Shown in pieces: positions 1-7,147 of a stretch of DNA of 27,708 nucleotides. The notes under the pieces are model-generated. The model did not search any database. It worked only from the letters and a program-made list of their open reading frames with translations, and was not told where the DNA came from. Source of the stretch: JBKHJZ01 sp046537875 (GTDB lineage: Bacteria; Actinomycetota; Acidimicrobiia; Acidimicrobiales; VFJN01). The DNA lies in assembly GCA_046537875.1 (NCBI GenBank), contig JBKHJZ010000027.1:1-27708 (forward strand), in the 5' to 3' direction. A program made the position numbers and the translations under genes. Each line of letters begins with the position of its first letter. Within the stretch, counting starts at the first letter, position 1.

Positions 1-1
1 C

Positions 2-403
2 GGACAGTCGGGCCCCGCGCAGGATCCGGGGTACGGGCAGCATCCGGGGTACGGGGAGGATCCGGGATACGGGCAGGATCCGGGATACGGGCAGGCCGCC
101 TACGGGCAGTCCGCCTACGGGCAGCAGCCAGGGTACGGGTGGCCGCCGTCGGGTGGCCCGTCCGCCCCGGCCCGGGTCAACAGGCAGATCGACCTGCCGA
201 AGCTCGTGATGATCGGCGCCTGGGTCGTGCTCGGCTTGCACGTGCTCGCCTACCTCTACGGCCTGATCGAGGGCGGACCCGGCTCCGACGCCGGGGACAG
301 GTTCTTCCTCGGGATGCCGCTGCTCGGCCAGGGCATCCTCTACTGCGGGGTGCTGCACGCGGTTGCGGTCTGGCTCGGGCGCCAGCAGCGGGAGGACGCC
401 TGA
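2..403 (+). CDS. Gly/Tyr/Gln-repeat membrane protein, 5' truncated
   Basis: Only the C-terminal 133 residues are present, because the gene enters from the left edge. What is seen first is a stretch of DPGYGQ-type repeats and shorter AYGQ repeats (roughly the first 45 visible residues). A basic-polar linker follows, and then two hydrophobic stretches, one beginning IGAWVVLGLHVLAY and one around GQGILYCGVLHAVAVWL, which read as two transmembrane helices. The protein ends in a charged QQREDA tail. The architecture, a soluble low-complexity PGYGQ-rich head on a small membrane domain, is common among actinobacterial proteins of unknown function. I do not recognise a family. The stop codon overlaps the probable CTG start of ispE, which suggests co-transcription. 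The reading frame is supported by the in-frame repeats and the clean hydrophobic profile. Confidence 0.7.
   Translation, partial: GQSGPAQDPGYGQHPGYGEDPGYGQDPGYGQAAYGQSAYGQQPGYGWPPSGGPSAPARVNRQIDLPKLVMIGAWVVLGLHVLAYLYGLIEGGPGSDAGDRFFLGMPLLGQGILYCGVLHAVAVWLGRQQREDA
23..139 (+). repeat. In-frame tandem repeats coding for DPGYGQ / AYGQ units
   Basis: Four near-identical 18-bp units (23-40, 41-58, 59-76, 77-94; consensus GATCCGGGATACGGGCAG) are followed by two 15-bp units and one divergent unit. All are in the frame of the membrane protein and encode D/H-PGYG-Q/E followed by (A/S)AYGQ. The near-identity at the DNA level, including wobble positions, points to recent expansion by slippage or unequal recombination. 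Confidence 0.85.
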
Positions 404-1122
404 CCACGCTGCGGGCACCGGCGAAGCTCACCACCTCGCTGCGGATCACCGGGGTTCGCAGCGACGGCCACCACCTGATCGACGCCGAGATGGTGAGCCT
501 CGACCTCGCCGACGAGCTGACCTTCTCCGAGGGCCACGGCCTCGAGATCGTGCAGGAGATCGCCGGGGGAGCCCGTGCCCCCGTGCCCGGGGGCGACGGG
601 AACCTCATCGGCCGCGCGCTGCGGGCGGTCGGGCGGGACGCCCACGTGCGGGTGGTCAAGCGGATCCCGGTCGGCGGCGGGCTGGGGGGCGGGTCGAGCG
701 ACGCCGCCGCAGTGCTCCGCTGGGCCGGCTGCCGCGACCTCGCGGTGGCGACATCGCTGGGCGCCGACGTGCCGTTCTGCCTGCGCGGCGGGCGGGCGCG
801 GGTCACCGGCATCGGCGAGGTGGTCGAGCCGCTGCCGTTCGAGCCTCGCACCTTCACGCTGCTGACGCCGGCGTTCGGGTGCTCGACGGCCGCGGTCTAC
901 CGGGCGTGGGACGACCTCGGCGGCCCGAGGTCCGCCGGACCGAACGACCTCGAGCCCGCGGCGCTGGTGGTGGCGCCCGAGCTGGCCCGCTGGCGGGATG
1001 CGCTCGGGGACGCGACGGGCCGGTCGCCGGCGCTCGCCGGATCCGGCTCCACCTGGTTCGTCGAGGGCTCGTTCCCGGGCGACGGCCGGACGGTGGTCAG
1101 GACGGTGCCCGCCCACGGCTGA
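400..1122 (+). CDS. ispE: 4-diphosphocytidyl-2-C-methyl-D-erythritol kinase (IspE)
   Basis: IspE is the GHMP kinase that phosphorylates 4-diphosphocytidyl-2-C-methylerythritol in the MEP isoprenoid pathway in the cytosol. Numbering from the CTG at 400 gives 240 residues. The N-terminal APAKL motif carries the catalytic Lys (K9). The GHMP ATP-binding loop GLGGGSSDAA is at 94-103, the catalytic Asp is in LGADVPF (D123), and the C-terminal glycine motif is LAGSGST. The usual PAKLN is PAKLT here, and the protein is shorter than the typical 280-300 residues. No ATG, GTG or TTG lies in frame between the upstream GTG at 139, which would overlap the previous gene by about 265 bp, and the APAKL motif. 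A CTG at 400 overlaps the previous stop as CTGA and follows a GGAGG at 391-395, so I chose it. CTG at 409 is possible. Family assignment is firm; the start is less so. Confidence 0.85.
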   Translation: MTTLRAPAKLTTSLRITGVRSDGHHLIDAEMVSLDLADELTFSEGHGLEIVQEIAGGARAPVPGGDGNLIGRALRAVGRDAHVRVVKRIPVGGGLGGGSSDAAAVLRWAGCRDLAVATSLGADVPFCLRGGRARVTGIGEVVEPLPFEPRTFTLLTPAFGCSTAAVYRAWDDLGGPRSAGPNDLEPAALVVAPELARWRDALGDATGRSPALAGSGSTWFVEGSFPGDGRTVVRTVPAHG

Positions 1123-1180
1123 GGCCCGGCGCGGCACCGTCGGACAGGGCCGTGAGCCGTCGGGCGACGTGACGCGCACC

Positions 1181-1201
1181 GACCGCCCCGGCGGGGCGGT
1201 C
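1181..1201. terminator. Perfect 9-bp hairpin between convergent genes
   Basis: GACCGCCCC and GGGGCGGTC form a perfect 9-bp GC-rich stem around a 3-nt loop, midway between the converging ends of ispE (1122) and the bS22 gene (1235). There is no T-tract on either side, so an intrinsic bidirectional terminator is inferred from position and stability only. Confidence 0.5.
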
Positions 1202-1234
1202 GGACGGCGAGATCGGTTCGGGTGGGCGCCGTGG

Positions 1235-1336
1235 CTACTTGCCGGCGGCGCGGCGCTGCCAGCGGGTGCGCTTCAGCATCTTCTTGTGCTTCTTCTTGCG
1301 CATGCGCTTCCGGCGCTTCTTGATCAGCGAGCCCAT
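1235..1336 (-). CDS. Small ribosomal subunit protein bS22 (AURKAIP1/COX24-like), 33 aa
   Basis: This minus-strand gene encodes 33 residues, beginning MGSLIKKRRKRMRKKKHKK and ending RRAAGK. Nearly half of the residues are Lys or Arg. From memory it matches the mycobacterial 30S protein bS22, which has the same length and the same MGSxIKKRRKRM start and is related to the mitochondrial AURKAIP1/COX24 domain. In that family the peptide binds the small ribosomal subunit and would act as an rRNA-binding ribosomal component. It is too short for most automatic gene callers. No Shine-Dalgarno sequence is visible, and the promoter placement suggests a leader of only a few nucleotides. It stands alone, convergent with ispE and downstream of an unrelated membrane protein on the same strand. 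Confidence 0.88.
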   Translation of the reverse strand: MGSLIKKRRKRMRKKKHKKMLKRTRWQRRAAGK

Positions 1337-1346
1337 GAGGGGGCAA

Positions 1347-1376
1347 ACCCTACTTCTGTGCTCGCGCGGGCTCCAA
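1347..1376 (-). promoter_or_regulatory. Probable promoter of the bS22 gene
   Basis: On the minus strand TTGGAG (1371-1376) and TAGGGT (1347-1352) are separated by 18 nt, matching a housekeeping sigma -35/-10 arrangement. The -10 ends 10 nt before the ATG at 1336. Transcription would therefore start about 4 nt upstream of the gene, which accounts for the absence of a ribosome binding site. Confidence 0.5.
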
Positions 1377-1396
1377 CCGAGGCCCCGCCCCCGGCG

Positions 1397-1762
1397 TCAC
1401 CCTGGTGCGTGCATGTCCGGGGCGAGGTGACCCGAGCCCGGGCGGTCCCCGCCGCCGGGTCCGGACGCGGGTCCTGGCCACGCCCCGCCACGCTGGGCAC
1501 CCCCGTACCGGTCGTGGGGTTCGTCCCGGGCGACCAGCGCGGGCACGGCCGCCGTCCGCTCGTCACCGTCGTCGTCGGCGGCGACCGCGAGCGCGACGGC
1601 GATGCCGATCAACAGCAGCACCACGATGATCGCCACGATCCACCGGCCGCGCTTGGAGCGGGCGAGGGGCTCGACCCCGGGCACGTCCGGCTCGCCGGGC
1701 GCCGCTCCGGGCCGTCGCGGCAGTGGCTCGGGCTCGCGGCCCATGTCCGGTGGCTGGGGCAT
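1397..1762 (-). CDS. Small single-pass membrane protein of unknown function
   Basis: The gene encodes 121 residues and no recognised family. A proline-rich, acidic N-terminal segment (about 1-34) is followed by a basic patch RSKRGRW and one strong hydrophobic helix, IVAIIVVLLLIGIAVALAV (about 42-60). An acidic AADDDGDE stretch and a Gly/Pro-rich tail follow. By the positive-inside rule the N-terminus would be cytoplasmic and the tail external. The start is well supported, because GGAGG lies 6 nt upstream of the ATG. The gene is monocistronic, between tRNA-Gln and the bS22 gene. The low-complexity tail leaves some doubt about where translation ends in vivo. Confidence 0.6.
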   Translation of the reverse strand: MPQPPDMGREPEPLPRRPGAAPGEPDVPGVEPLARSKRGRWIVAIIVVLLLIGIAVALAVAADDDGDERTAAVPALVARDEPHDRYGGAQRGGAWPGPASGPGGGDRPGSGHLAPDMHAPG

Positions 1763-1927
1763 CGCTGTCCTCCGGGATCGCAGCGGCGAAGGTCGCCGGC
1801 TGCCGGACCGACTCCCATGGTGCCAGCCGGTATCGGCGGGCGTGGATCACGCGTGCCCCGCCGCCGTGTCGCCTGCCGTGCGGTGCCGCGGAGGGGTGCG
1901 GCGGCACGGGTACGGTGGGGCTCCCGG

Positions 1928-2000
1928 TCGGGGGTAGTTCAAGTGGCAGAACAGCAGCCTTTGGAGCTGTGTGTTGCAGGTTCGAGTCCTGCCCCCCGAG
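1928..2000 (+). tRNA. tRNA-Gln (anticodon TTG)
   Basis: All cloverleaf parts pair. The acceptor stem is TCGGGGG/CCCCCGA, followed by discriminator G2000. The D stem is GTTC/GAAC with G18G19 in the loop. The anticodon stem is GCAGC/GCTGT around CTTTGGA, so the anticodon TTG is at 1961-1963 in tRNA positions 34-36. The T stem is GCAGG/CCTGC around TTCGAGT. CCA is not encoded. A TACGGT at 1911-1916 is a possible -10 element. Confidence 0.95.
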
Positions 2001-2031
2001 CTGCAGATGGCTCGTGGATGGACGCGTGACG

Positions 2032-2727
2032 TCAGCGGGTGCCCGTGAGGTACGCGGCCTCGATCCTGTGGAGCTGACCGGCGACCTGGTCGGACGACCC
2101 GCTCAGCGCGATGCGGCCCCGCTCCATCACGTAGACGCGGTCGGCGAGCCCGAGCGCCTGGCGGACGTGCTGCTCGACGAGCAGGACGCCGATCCCCCGC
2201 TCGGCGGCGGCGTCGCGGATCGCCCGCAGGAGGCTGGTGACGATGATCGGGGCCAGGCCGAGCGACAGCTCATCGGCCAGGAGCACCTTCGGATCGCGGC
2301 CGAGCGCCCGCGCCAGTGACAGCATCTGCTGCTCGCCGCCCGAGCAGAGACCGGCGCGGCGGTGCACGATGCGCTCGAGCGCCGGGAAGAAGCCGAACGC
2401 CACGTCCGGCGCGACGCCGGCGAGCTTCAGGTTGTCGGCGACCGACATGTCCATGATCACCGACCGCTCCTCGGTCACGTAGCCGAGCCCGTTCCGGCAC
2501 CGGACGTGCATCGGCGAGGTGGTGCGCTGCCCGTAGAACCGGACCTCGCCCTCCAGCGGCGCGAGCTCACCTGCGAGGGCGAGCAGGGTGGTGGTCTTGC
2601 CTGCGCCGTTCGCCCCGATGAGGGCGACGACCTCGCCGGCGTCGACGTGCAGGTCGAGGTCGCGGATGACGGCCATCCGCCCGTAGCCGGCCGACAGCCC
2701 CCGCGCTTCGATGAGGGTGTCCGTCAC
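2032..2727 (-). CDS. livF: Branched-chain amino acid type ABC transporter, ATP-binding protein LivF
   Basis: This is one of the two cytoplasmic ATPases that power a LivHMGF importer; in this class the substrates are branched-chain amino acids, amides, urea or similar compounds. It has 231 residues. Walker A GANGAGKTT is at 38-46, the ABC signature CSGGEQQ at 128-134, Walker B VLLADE at 148-153 with the catalytic Glu, the D-loop SLGLAP follows, and the switch His is in LLVEQH. The GYVTEERSV stretch is characteristic of LivF. The GTG start (2725-2727) overlaps the stop of the upstream livHMG fusion as GTGA, a 4-bp overlap implying translational coupling. It is the last gene of the operon and ends 31 bp from the oppositely oriented tRNA-Gln. 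The family is certain, the transported substrate is not. Confidence 0.9.
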   Translation of the reverse strand: MTDTLIEARGLSAGYGRMAVIRDLDLHVDAGEVVALIGANGAGKTTTLLALAGELAPLEGEVRFYGQRTTSPMHVRCRNGLGYVTEERSVIMDMSVADNLKLAGVAPDVAFGFFPALERIVHRRAGLCSGGEQQMLSLARALGRDPKVLLADELSLGLAPIIVTSLLRAIRDAAAERGIGVLLVEQHVRQALGLADRVYVMERGRIALSGSSDQVAGQLHRIEAAYLTGTR

Positions 2728-5480
2728 GTGCCCACCTCCGTCGCCGCTGCGACGTCGTCGACCTCGGCGACCTCGTCGGCGTGGCCGAGGTAGGCCTCGC
2801 GCACCGCGGGATCGTCGCGGATCTCCTCCGGCGTGCCGCTGGCGATCACGCGACCGAAGTCGATCACCACGATGCGGTCGCAGGTCGACATCACGAGGCG
2901 GACGTCGTGCTCCACGAGCAGGACGCCCATGTTGCGCTCGTCGGCCAGCCGCCGGATGAGGCGGGCGAGCTCGGCGCTCTCGTTCTCGTCGAGACCGGCG
3001 GCCGGCTCGTCGAGCAGCACCACCGACGGCCCGGACGCGACGGTGCGTGCGATGCCGACGAGCCGGCGCCGCCCGTACGGGAGCTCCTCGGGCGTCGTGT
3101 CCAGGTGCGGCTCGAGCTCGAACTCGCGCACCGCGGTGACCGCCGTGGGTGGTAGCTCGTGCCGCCGCGGCCACACGAGGTCGCTGACCCAGGACAGCCG
3201 GGACGCTCGCAGGTCGCTCCCCGCCCGGATGTTCTCCTCGACGCTCACGTCCTCGAACAGCTCGAGGGACTGGAACGAGCGCCGGATCCCGAGACGGGCA
3301 CGTTGCGTCGCGTTCATGTGGCCGATGCGGTCGCCGTCGAGGGTGATGGATCCTGCGGCCGCCGGGACGAAGCCGGTGACGGCGTCGATGAGGGTGGTCT
3401 TGCCGGCGCCGTTCGGGCCGATGAGGCCGACGACCTCGCCGGGGCGGACGTCGAGCGAGACGTCGTCGACCGCGGCGACCGGGCCGAAGCGGACGGTGAG
3501 CCCGTCGATCGCCAGCATGGCGCCGGGCACCGGCTCCACGCCGGCCTCGGGGAGGGGTGGGCGGTCGCTGGCCGGGGCGACCAGGCGGAGCGTCTCCCAG
3601 GGCCGGCGGACGTGCGCGACGACGTCGGCGACGCCGTTCTTGTGAGCGATGAGGATCACGAAGAGCACGACGGAGCCGAGGATGAGATCCCAGTTGCCGC
3701 CCAGGTCGAGCCACTGCTCGATCATGCGGGTGCCGAGGCCCCCGACCGCGTTCGGCGCCCCGAAGACGGCGCCGAGCACGTAGCCGAGGCCGCCGATGAC
3801 GGCGTTGCCGAGGCTGTTGATCGAGGTGAAGACGTTGAACTCGCCGTAGGTGATGACCTGGCCCCGGAAGCCGACCAGGATGCCCGCCATCGCCGCCAGG
3901 CCGGCGGAGACCGCGAACGCGTACAGCTTCACGCCGAACACCGAGATCCCCAGCGAGGCGGCGGCGCGCTCGTTGGTCCGCACGGCGATGAGGCGCCGCC
4001 CGGTGGGGGAGCGGCGGAGGTTGGCCACGAGCAGGGCCAGGACCACGAACGCGACCAGGCTCACCGCCGCCCACGCGTGCGGGTGGTTGAAGGCGTCCAC
4101 CTCGAGGCCGAACAGCGTGATTCGCCCGATCCGGGTGCCGCCGTCGAGCGGGTCACCGAGGTAGTTGGGGTTCGCGAACACGACCTCGGACACGAGGAAG
4201 CCGAGCCCGAGGGTGACCACGGCGAGGTTCACGCCGCGGGTGCGGAGCGCGGGGAGGGCGAACGCCAGGCCCACCGGGATGGTGAGGAGGATGCCGAGGA
4301 CGATCGACAGCTCGACGGCGACGCCGGCGTGCACCAGCCGACCGGCGATCAGGGCCCCGATGCCGGCGAGCGCCCACTGGGCGAGCGAGATCTGGCCGGC
4401 GTACCCGGTGAGCACCACGATCGACAGGATCATGATCGCCGTCGCCAGGGAGATGGAGGTGGCCCCGGCCCAGCCTTCGTCCATCACCCCGAACAGCAGT
4501 GCGAGGGTGGCGCCCGACGCGAGCGCGACGGCCCGGAGGCTCACCTGGCCGGTGCCGAGCCTGGGCAGCCGCACGGCCACGTGGGAGCGCAGGGGCAGTC
4601 CCCGGCCGCGCAGGACCACGACGACGAAGATGACGAGGAACGCCGGCAGGCGGTTGAGGCCGGTGATGAGCTCCTGCCCGAAGAAGTCGGTGATGTCGCC
4701 GCCGTAGTGGGTGGCCATCGACTCGCCGACGCCGATGATCAGCCCGCCGACCAGGGTCAGCGGGAACGAGTGGAAGCCGCCGAGCAGGGCGGCGCCGAGG
4801 CCGGCCACGGTGACCACGATCGTGAACGTCGTGGCCGACAGCCCCGTGAACGGCGCGGCGAGCACGGCGGCGAACCCGCCGAGCATGCCGCCGACGGCCC
4901 AGGTGATGGCGGCGAGGCGGTCGGGCGACCATCCCAGCGTCTGGACGGCCCGCTCGTTCTGCGCGCTGGCGTTGATGGCGAGCCCGACGCGCGTGTACCG
5001 CGTCCAGGCCCAGAGCCCGGCGGTCACCAGCAGCGTGATGACGACCAGGTAGATCCGCTCCTCCTGGACGGTGATGCCGCCCCAGTCGAACACGTCATCG
5101 GGGAGGTAGGGATCGACCGGCCGGTTGGCGGCGCCGTAGCGCTGCAGGACCACGGCCTGGAGGAGGCCCAGGAGGCCGATCGTGGCGATCACCCGGACGA
5201 TCGGGGCGGCTCGCCGCAGGGCACGGAGGACGAGTGCCTGGAACGCCAGCGACACCGCGCCGCCGGCGACGACCGCGGCGACGACCGCCGGGAGTGTCGC
5301 CCAGCCGCGGTCGTCCTGCAGGTCGACGAACGCGATGTACGCCGAGAACGTGCCGACCGCCCCCTGGGCGAAGTTGACCAGGCCCGAGCCCCGGTAGACG
5401 AGCACCGCACCCTGCGCGAAGAGCGCGTACGTGGCGCCCGCGCCGAGCCCGATGATCAGGAACTGCAGGAAGGATTGCAC
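2724..5480 (-). CDS. Fused LivH-LivM permease and LivG ATPase of a branched-chain amino acid type importer
   Basis: One 918-residue reading frame holds three proteins that are separate in classical liv operons. Residues about 1-300 are LivH-like (start QSFLQFLIIGLGAGATYAL, motif VNFAQGAVGTF). Residues about 310-640 are LivM-like (motif LTGYAGQISLAQWALAGIGA). Residues 655-918 are LivG-like, with Walker A GPNGAGKTT at 688-696, signature LPYGRRR, Walker B VVLLDEP and switch His in LLVEHD. Each permease half is strongly hydrophobic, with multiple predicted helices. The protein sits in the inner membrane and would pair with LivF and the upstream lipoprotein. The GTG start at 5480 has GGAGG 8 nt upstream. 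An alternative start at 5522 lacks a comparable site. No internal stop or frameshift is needed to join the parts. Similar permease/ATPase fusions are known in actinobacteria, so it is unusual rather than unique. Confidence 0.9.
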   Translation of the reverse strand: MQSFLQFLIIGLGAGATYALFAQGAVLVYRGSGLVNFAQGAVGTFSAYIAFVDLQDDRGWATLPAVVAAVVAGGAVSLAFQALVLRALRRAAPIVRVIATIGLLGLLQAVVLQRYGAANRPVDPYLPDDVFDWGGITVQEERIYLVVITLLVTAGLWAWTRYTRVGLAINASAQNERAVQTLGWSPDRLAAITWAVGGMLGGFAAVLAAPFTGLSATTFTIVVTVAGLGAALLGGFHSFPLTLVGGLIIGVGESMATHYGGDITDFFGQELITGLNRLPAFLVIFVVVVLRGRGLPLRSHVAVRLPRLGTGQVSLRAVALASGATLALLFGVMDEGWAGATSISLATAIMILSIVVLTGYAGQISLAQWALAGIGALIAGRLVHAGVAVELSIVLGILLTIPVGLAFALPALRTRGVNLAVVTLGLGFLVSEVVFANPNYLGDPLDGGTRIGRITLFGLEVDAFNHPHAWAAVSLVAFVVLALLVANLRRSPTGRRLIAVRTNERAAASLGISVFGVKLYAFAVSAGLAAMAGILVGFRGQVITYGEFNVFTSINSLGNAVIGGLGYVLGAVFGAPNAVGGLGTRMIEQWLDLGGNWDLILGSVVLFVILIAHKNGVADVVAHVRRPWETLRLVAPASDRPPLPEAGVEPVPGAMLAIDGLTVRFGPVAAVDDVSLDVRPGEVVGLIGPNGAGKTTLIDAVTGFVPAAAGSITLDGDRIGHMNATQRARLGIRRSFQSLELFEDVSVEENIRAGSDLRASRLSWVSDLVWPRRHELPPTAVTAVREFELEPHLDTTPEELPYGRRRLVGIARTVASGPSVVLLDEPAAGLDENESAELARLIRRLADERNMGVLLVEHDVRLVMSTCDRIVVIDFGRVIASGTPEEIRDDPAVREAYLGHADEVAEVDDVAAATEVGT

Positions 5481-5501
5481 CTCACCGGCCTCCGGACGGC
5501 A

Positions 5502-5525
5502 GGGGTGGCGGCGAGCCGCCACCCC
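5502..5525 (-). promoter_or_regulatory. Strong intercistronic hairpin between binding protein and permease genes
   Basis: GGGGTGGCGG (5502-5511) pairs perfectly with CCGCCACCCC (5516-5525) around CGAG, in the 59-bp gap between the two liv genes. It has no T-tract. In ABC operons such stems often protect the 3' end of the binding-protein mRNA or partly attenuate readthrough, which would give an excess of binding protein over permease. That role is inferred here from position only. Confidence 0.55.
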
Positions 5526-5539
5526 CTCCGCTCAGTCGA

Positions 5540-6877
5540 TCAGCAGGGCTCCGGAGCACCGAACGGTGACCCGCAGAGGATCTCGTCGAAGCTGAAGGTC
5601 GCCGTCTCGACCCAGTTGCCCTCCAGGCCGTTCGGCGCTTCGGCCTCCGGATCCCAGCGGTAGGTGGCCCAGTGGTCGGTGCCCGCCCGCTGGAACATGC
5701 CCTCGTGGTCGAGGTCCGGCGTCCAGTCCTCACCGCCGAAGACGTCGAGCATCGGCACCGGCCCGGACTCCTGGAGCATGGTGCTGATGTCGTCCCGGGT
5801 GAACTCCGTCATCCCGGACTCGCGGATCATGTGCAGGAGCGCGTAGAGGCCGAGCCACGAGCGCATCGGGCTGGCCTTGAGGTTCTCGACCTGGAGCGCC
5901 TCCTCTCCCGAGGCCGCGAGGTCGGCCCGCAGGGCCTCGTACACCGGCAGGTCGGCCGTCGCCGGCGGGAAGGACCACACGAACACCATCTGCTCGGCGA
6001 AGTCGCCGAGCTCGGCCACCGAGGCGTGGGAGAAGGTGCCCAGGGAGGCGCCGATCAGCAGGTCGGTGTCGAGCTGCTGGCCGGCGCGGATGACCTGCAC
6101 GGCCTCCTGCTCGCCCAGCGCCAGGGTGACTCCACCCACGCCCGCGTCCTGGGCGCCCAGGATGAACTGGCTGAAGTCGGTGGTGCCCGCCGGCACCGGC
6201 ACATCGAACGGGAAGGTCGCATCGCCCTCGTAGAGGTCGGCGAGGAGGCCGAGCAGCGCACCGGCCCCCGGCGAGTCCACCCGGATGGTCCCGATCTCGC
6301 TGACACCCGCCTCGATGAGGCCCTGGGGCATCAGGAACGTGACGCCGGTACCCGAGGCGTCCATCGGGTAGGCGTTCTGGTCGCCCCAGTCCTCGTTGGT
6401 GACGTTCCCGGCCACACGGGGGATGCCCGCATCGGCGAGGGCTTCCGACACCTCGGCCTGGCCGGCCGTGTTCTGGTCGTTGATCGTGGCGTGGATGCCG
6501 GCCTCGTCGAGCTGTCGCGCGCAGGAGACGGCCTGGTCGAGGTTGGCGCCGTCGTCGCACGTGGTCACCTCGATGCAGGCGCCGTTGGCGCCGCCGCGGG
6601 CGTTGAAGCCCTCGGCCGCCGCCTCGAGCGCCAGCGCCTGGTCGCCGAGCGACACGACGGGCGACTCGAAGGTCGTGATCAGGCCGACGCGCAGCGGCTC
6701 CTGCTCGGGGTCGCACGGGCCGTCGTCCCAGAGGCCGAGCGCCTCGTGATCGATGTCGGCAGCGGTCTCGCTGCCGGTGTCGGCGCCGCCGGCCTCGTCG
6801 TCGTCGCCGCCGCAGGCGGCAGCGACGAGTGCGAGCGCCAGCAGCACCGCGAACGCTCGGGCGAAGGTCTTCGACAT
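5540..6877 (-). CDS. Branched-chain amino acid type ABC transporter substrate-binding lipoprotein
   Basis: The protein has 445 residues and is exported and lipid-anchored. The N-terminus MSKTFARAF is followed by a hydrophobic LALALVAAAC with a lipobox-like AAAC, so Cys about 23 would be acylated, and then an acidic GGDDDEAGG linker. The mature part has the periplasmic-binding-protein type I fold of the LivK class (PLRVGLITTFESPVVSLGD, then an ABC-like GGANGACIEV region and a Gly-rich hinge). It delivers the substrate to the fused permease encoded immediately downstream. The start at 6877 is preceded by GGGGGAGCAGG. An upstream in-frame start at 6919 would bury the signal peptide behind a polar extension, so I rejected it. 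Several paired Cys suggest disulfides in the secreted domain. The substrate cannot be read from the sequence; short amides, urea or aromatic acids are alternatives to amino acids. Confidence 0.88.
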   Translation of the reverse strand: MSKTFARAFAVLLALALVAAACGGDDDEAGGADTGSETAADIDHEALGLWDDGPCDPEQEPLRVGLITTFESPVVSLGDQALALEAAAEGFNARGGANGACIEVTTCDDGANLDQAVSCARQLDEAGIHATINDQNTAGQAEVSEALADAGIPRVAGNVTNEDWGDQNAYPMDASGTGVTFLMPQGLIEAGVSEIGTIRVDSPGAGALLGLLADLYEGDATFPFDVPVPAGTTDFSQFILGAQDAGVGGVTLALGEQEAVQVIRAGQQLDTDLLIGASLGTFSHASVAELGDFAEQMVFVWSFPPATADLPVYEALRADLAASGEEALQVENLKASPMRSWLGLYALLHMIRESGMTEFTRDDISTMLQESGPVPMLDVFGGEDWTPDLDHEGMFQRAGTDHWATYRWDPEAEAPNGLEGNWVETATFSFDEILCGSPFGAPEPC

Positions 6878-6967
6878 CCTGCTCCCCCTTCGGACCGGCC
6901 CGTCACCGGCCATGTCCACACAGCACTTGCTCGGTTACTGGAGTGACCCCGTGCGCGAGGCCCACCC

Positions 6968-7003
6968 TCGCGAATGGCGAATGCATCCTCTCACATTCGC
7001 GAA
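6968..7003 (-). promoter_or_regulatory. Repeated GCGAATG motifs upstream of the liv operon
   Basis: Two abutting direct copies of GCGAATG (6970-6976, 6977-6983) face an inverted copy CATTCGC (6994-7000). Together they form an 8-bp dyad, TCGCGAAT (6968-6975) and ATTCGCGA (6995-7002). The site lies about 90-125 bp upstream of the binding-protein gene, in an otherwise gene-free 270-bp region between it and the AraC-family gene. An operator for a dimeric regulator is inferred. I could not identify a convincing -35/-10 pair. Confidence 0.35.
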
Positions 7004-7147
7004 CGTCGTTGTACACTCGCCGCCACCTGCATGTCGACAGGCGATGCCCCCCGTGCATGGTGACCGTTTCCTCGGTCGTAGGACCCGGTCGCTGAGGCGA
7101 TGCGTCGCGGTGACGGTGCGGTCACCCCTGCCGGTGGCGCCTCTCCA

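Noticed and set aside
1123..1234. Classical intrinsic terminator after ispE
   Set aside because: The hairpin at 1181-1201 is perfect, but no T-run follows on either strand; it is listed only as a probable terminator by position.
3159..5663. Long open frame on the plus strand (834 codons) opposite the transporter fusion
   Set aside because: It is antisense to clear LivHMG domains, is rich in His, Glu and Arg as expected for the reverse of a GC-rich gene, and has no recognisable domain.
6878..6919. Upstream start (6919) for the transporter binding lipoprotein
   Set aside because: It would place 14 polar residues before the signal peptide, and the ATG at 6877 has the better ribosome binding site.
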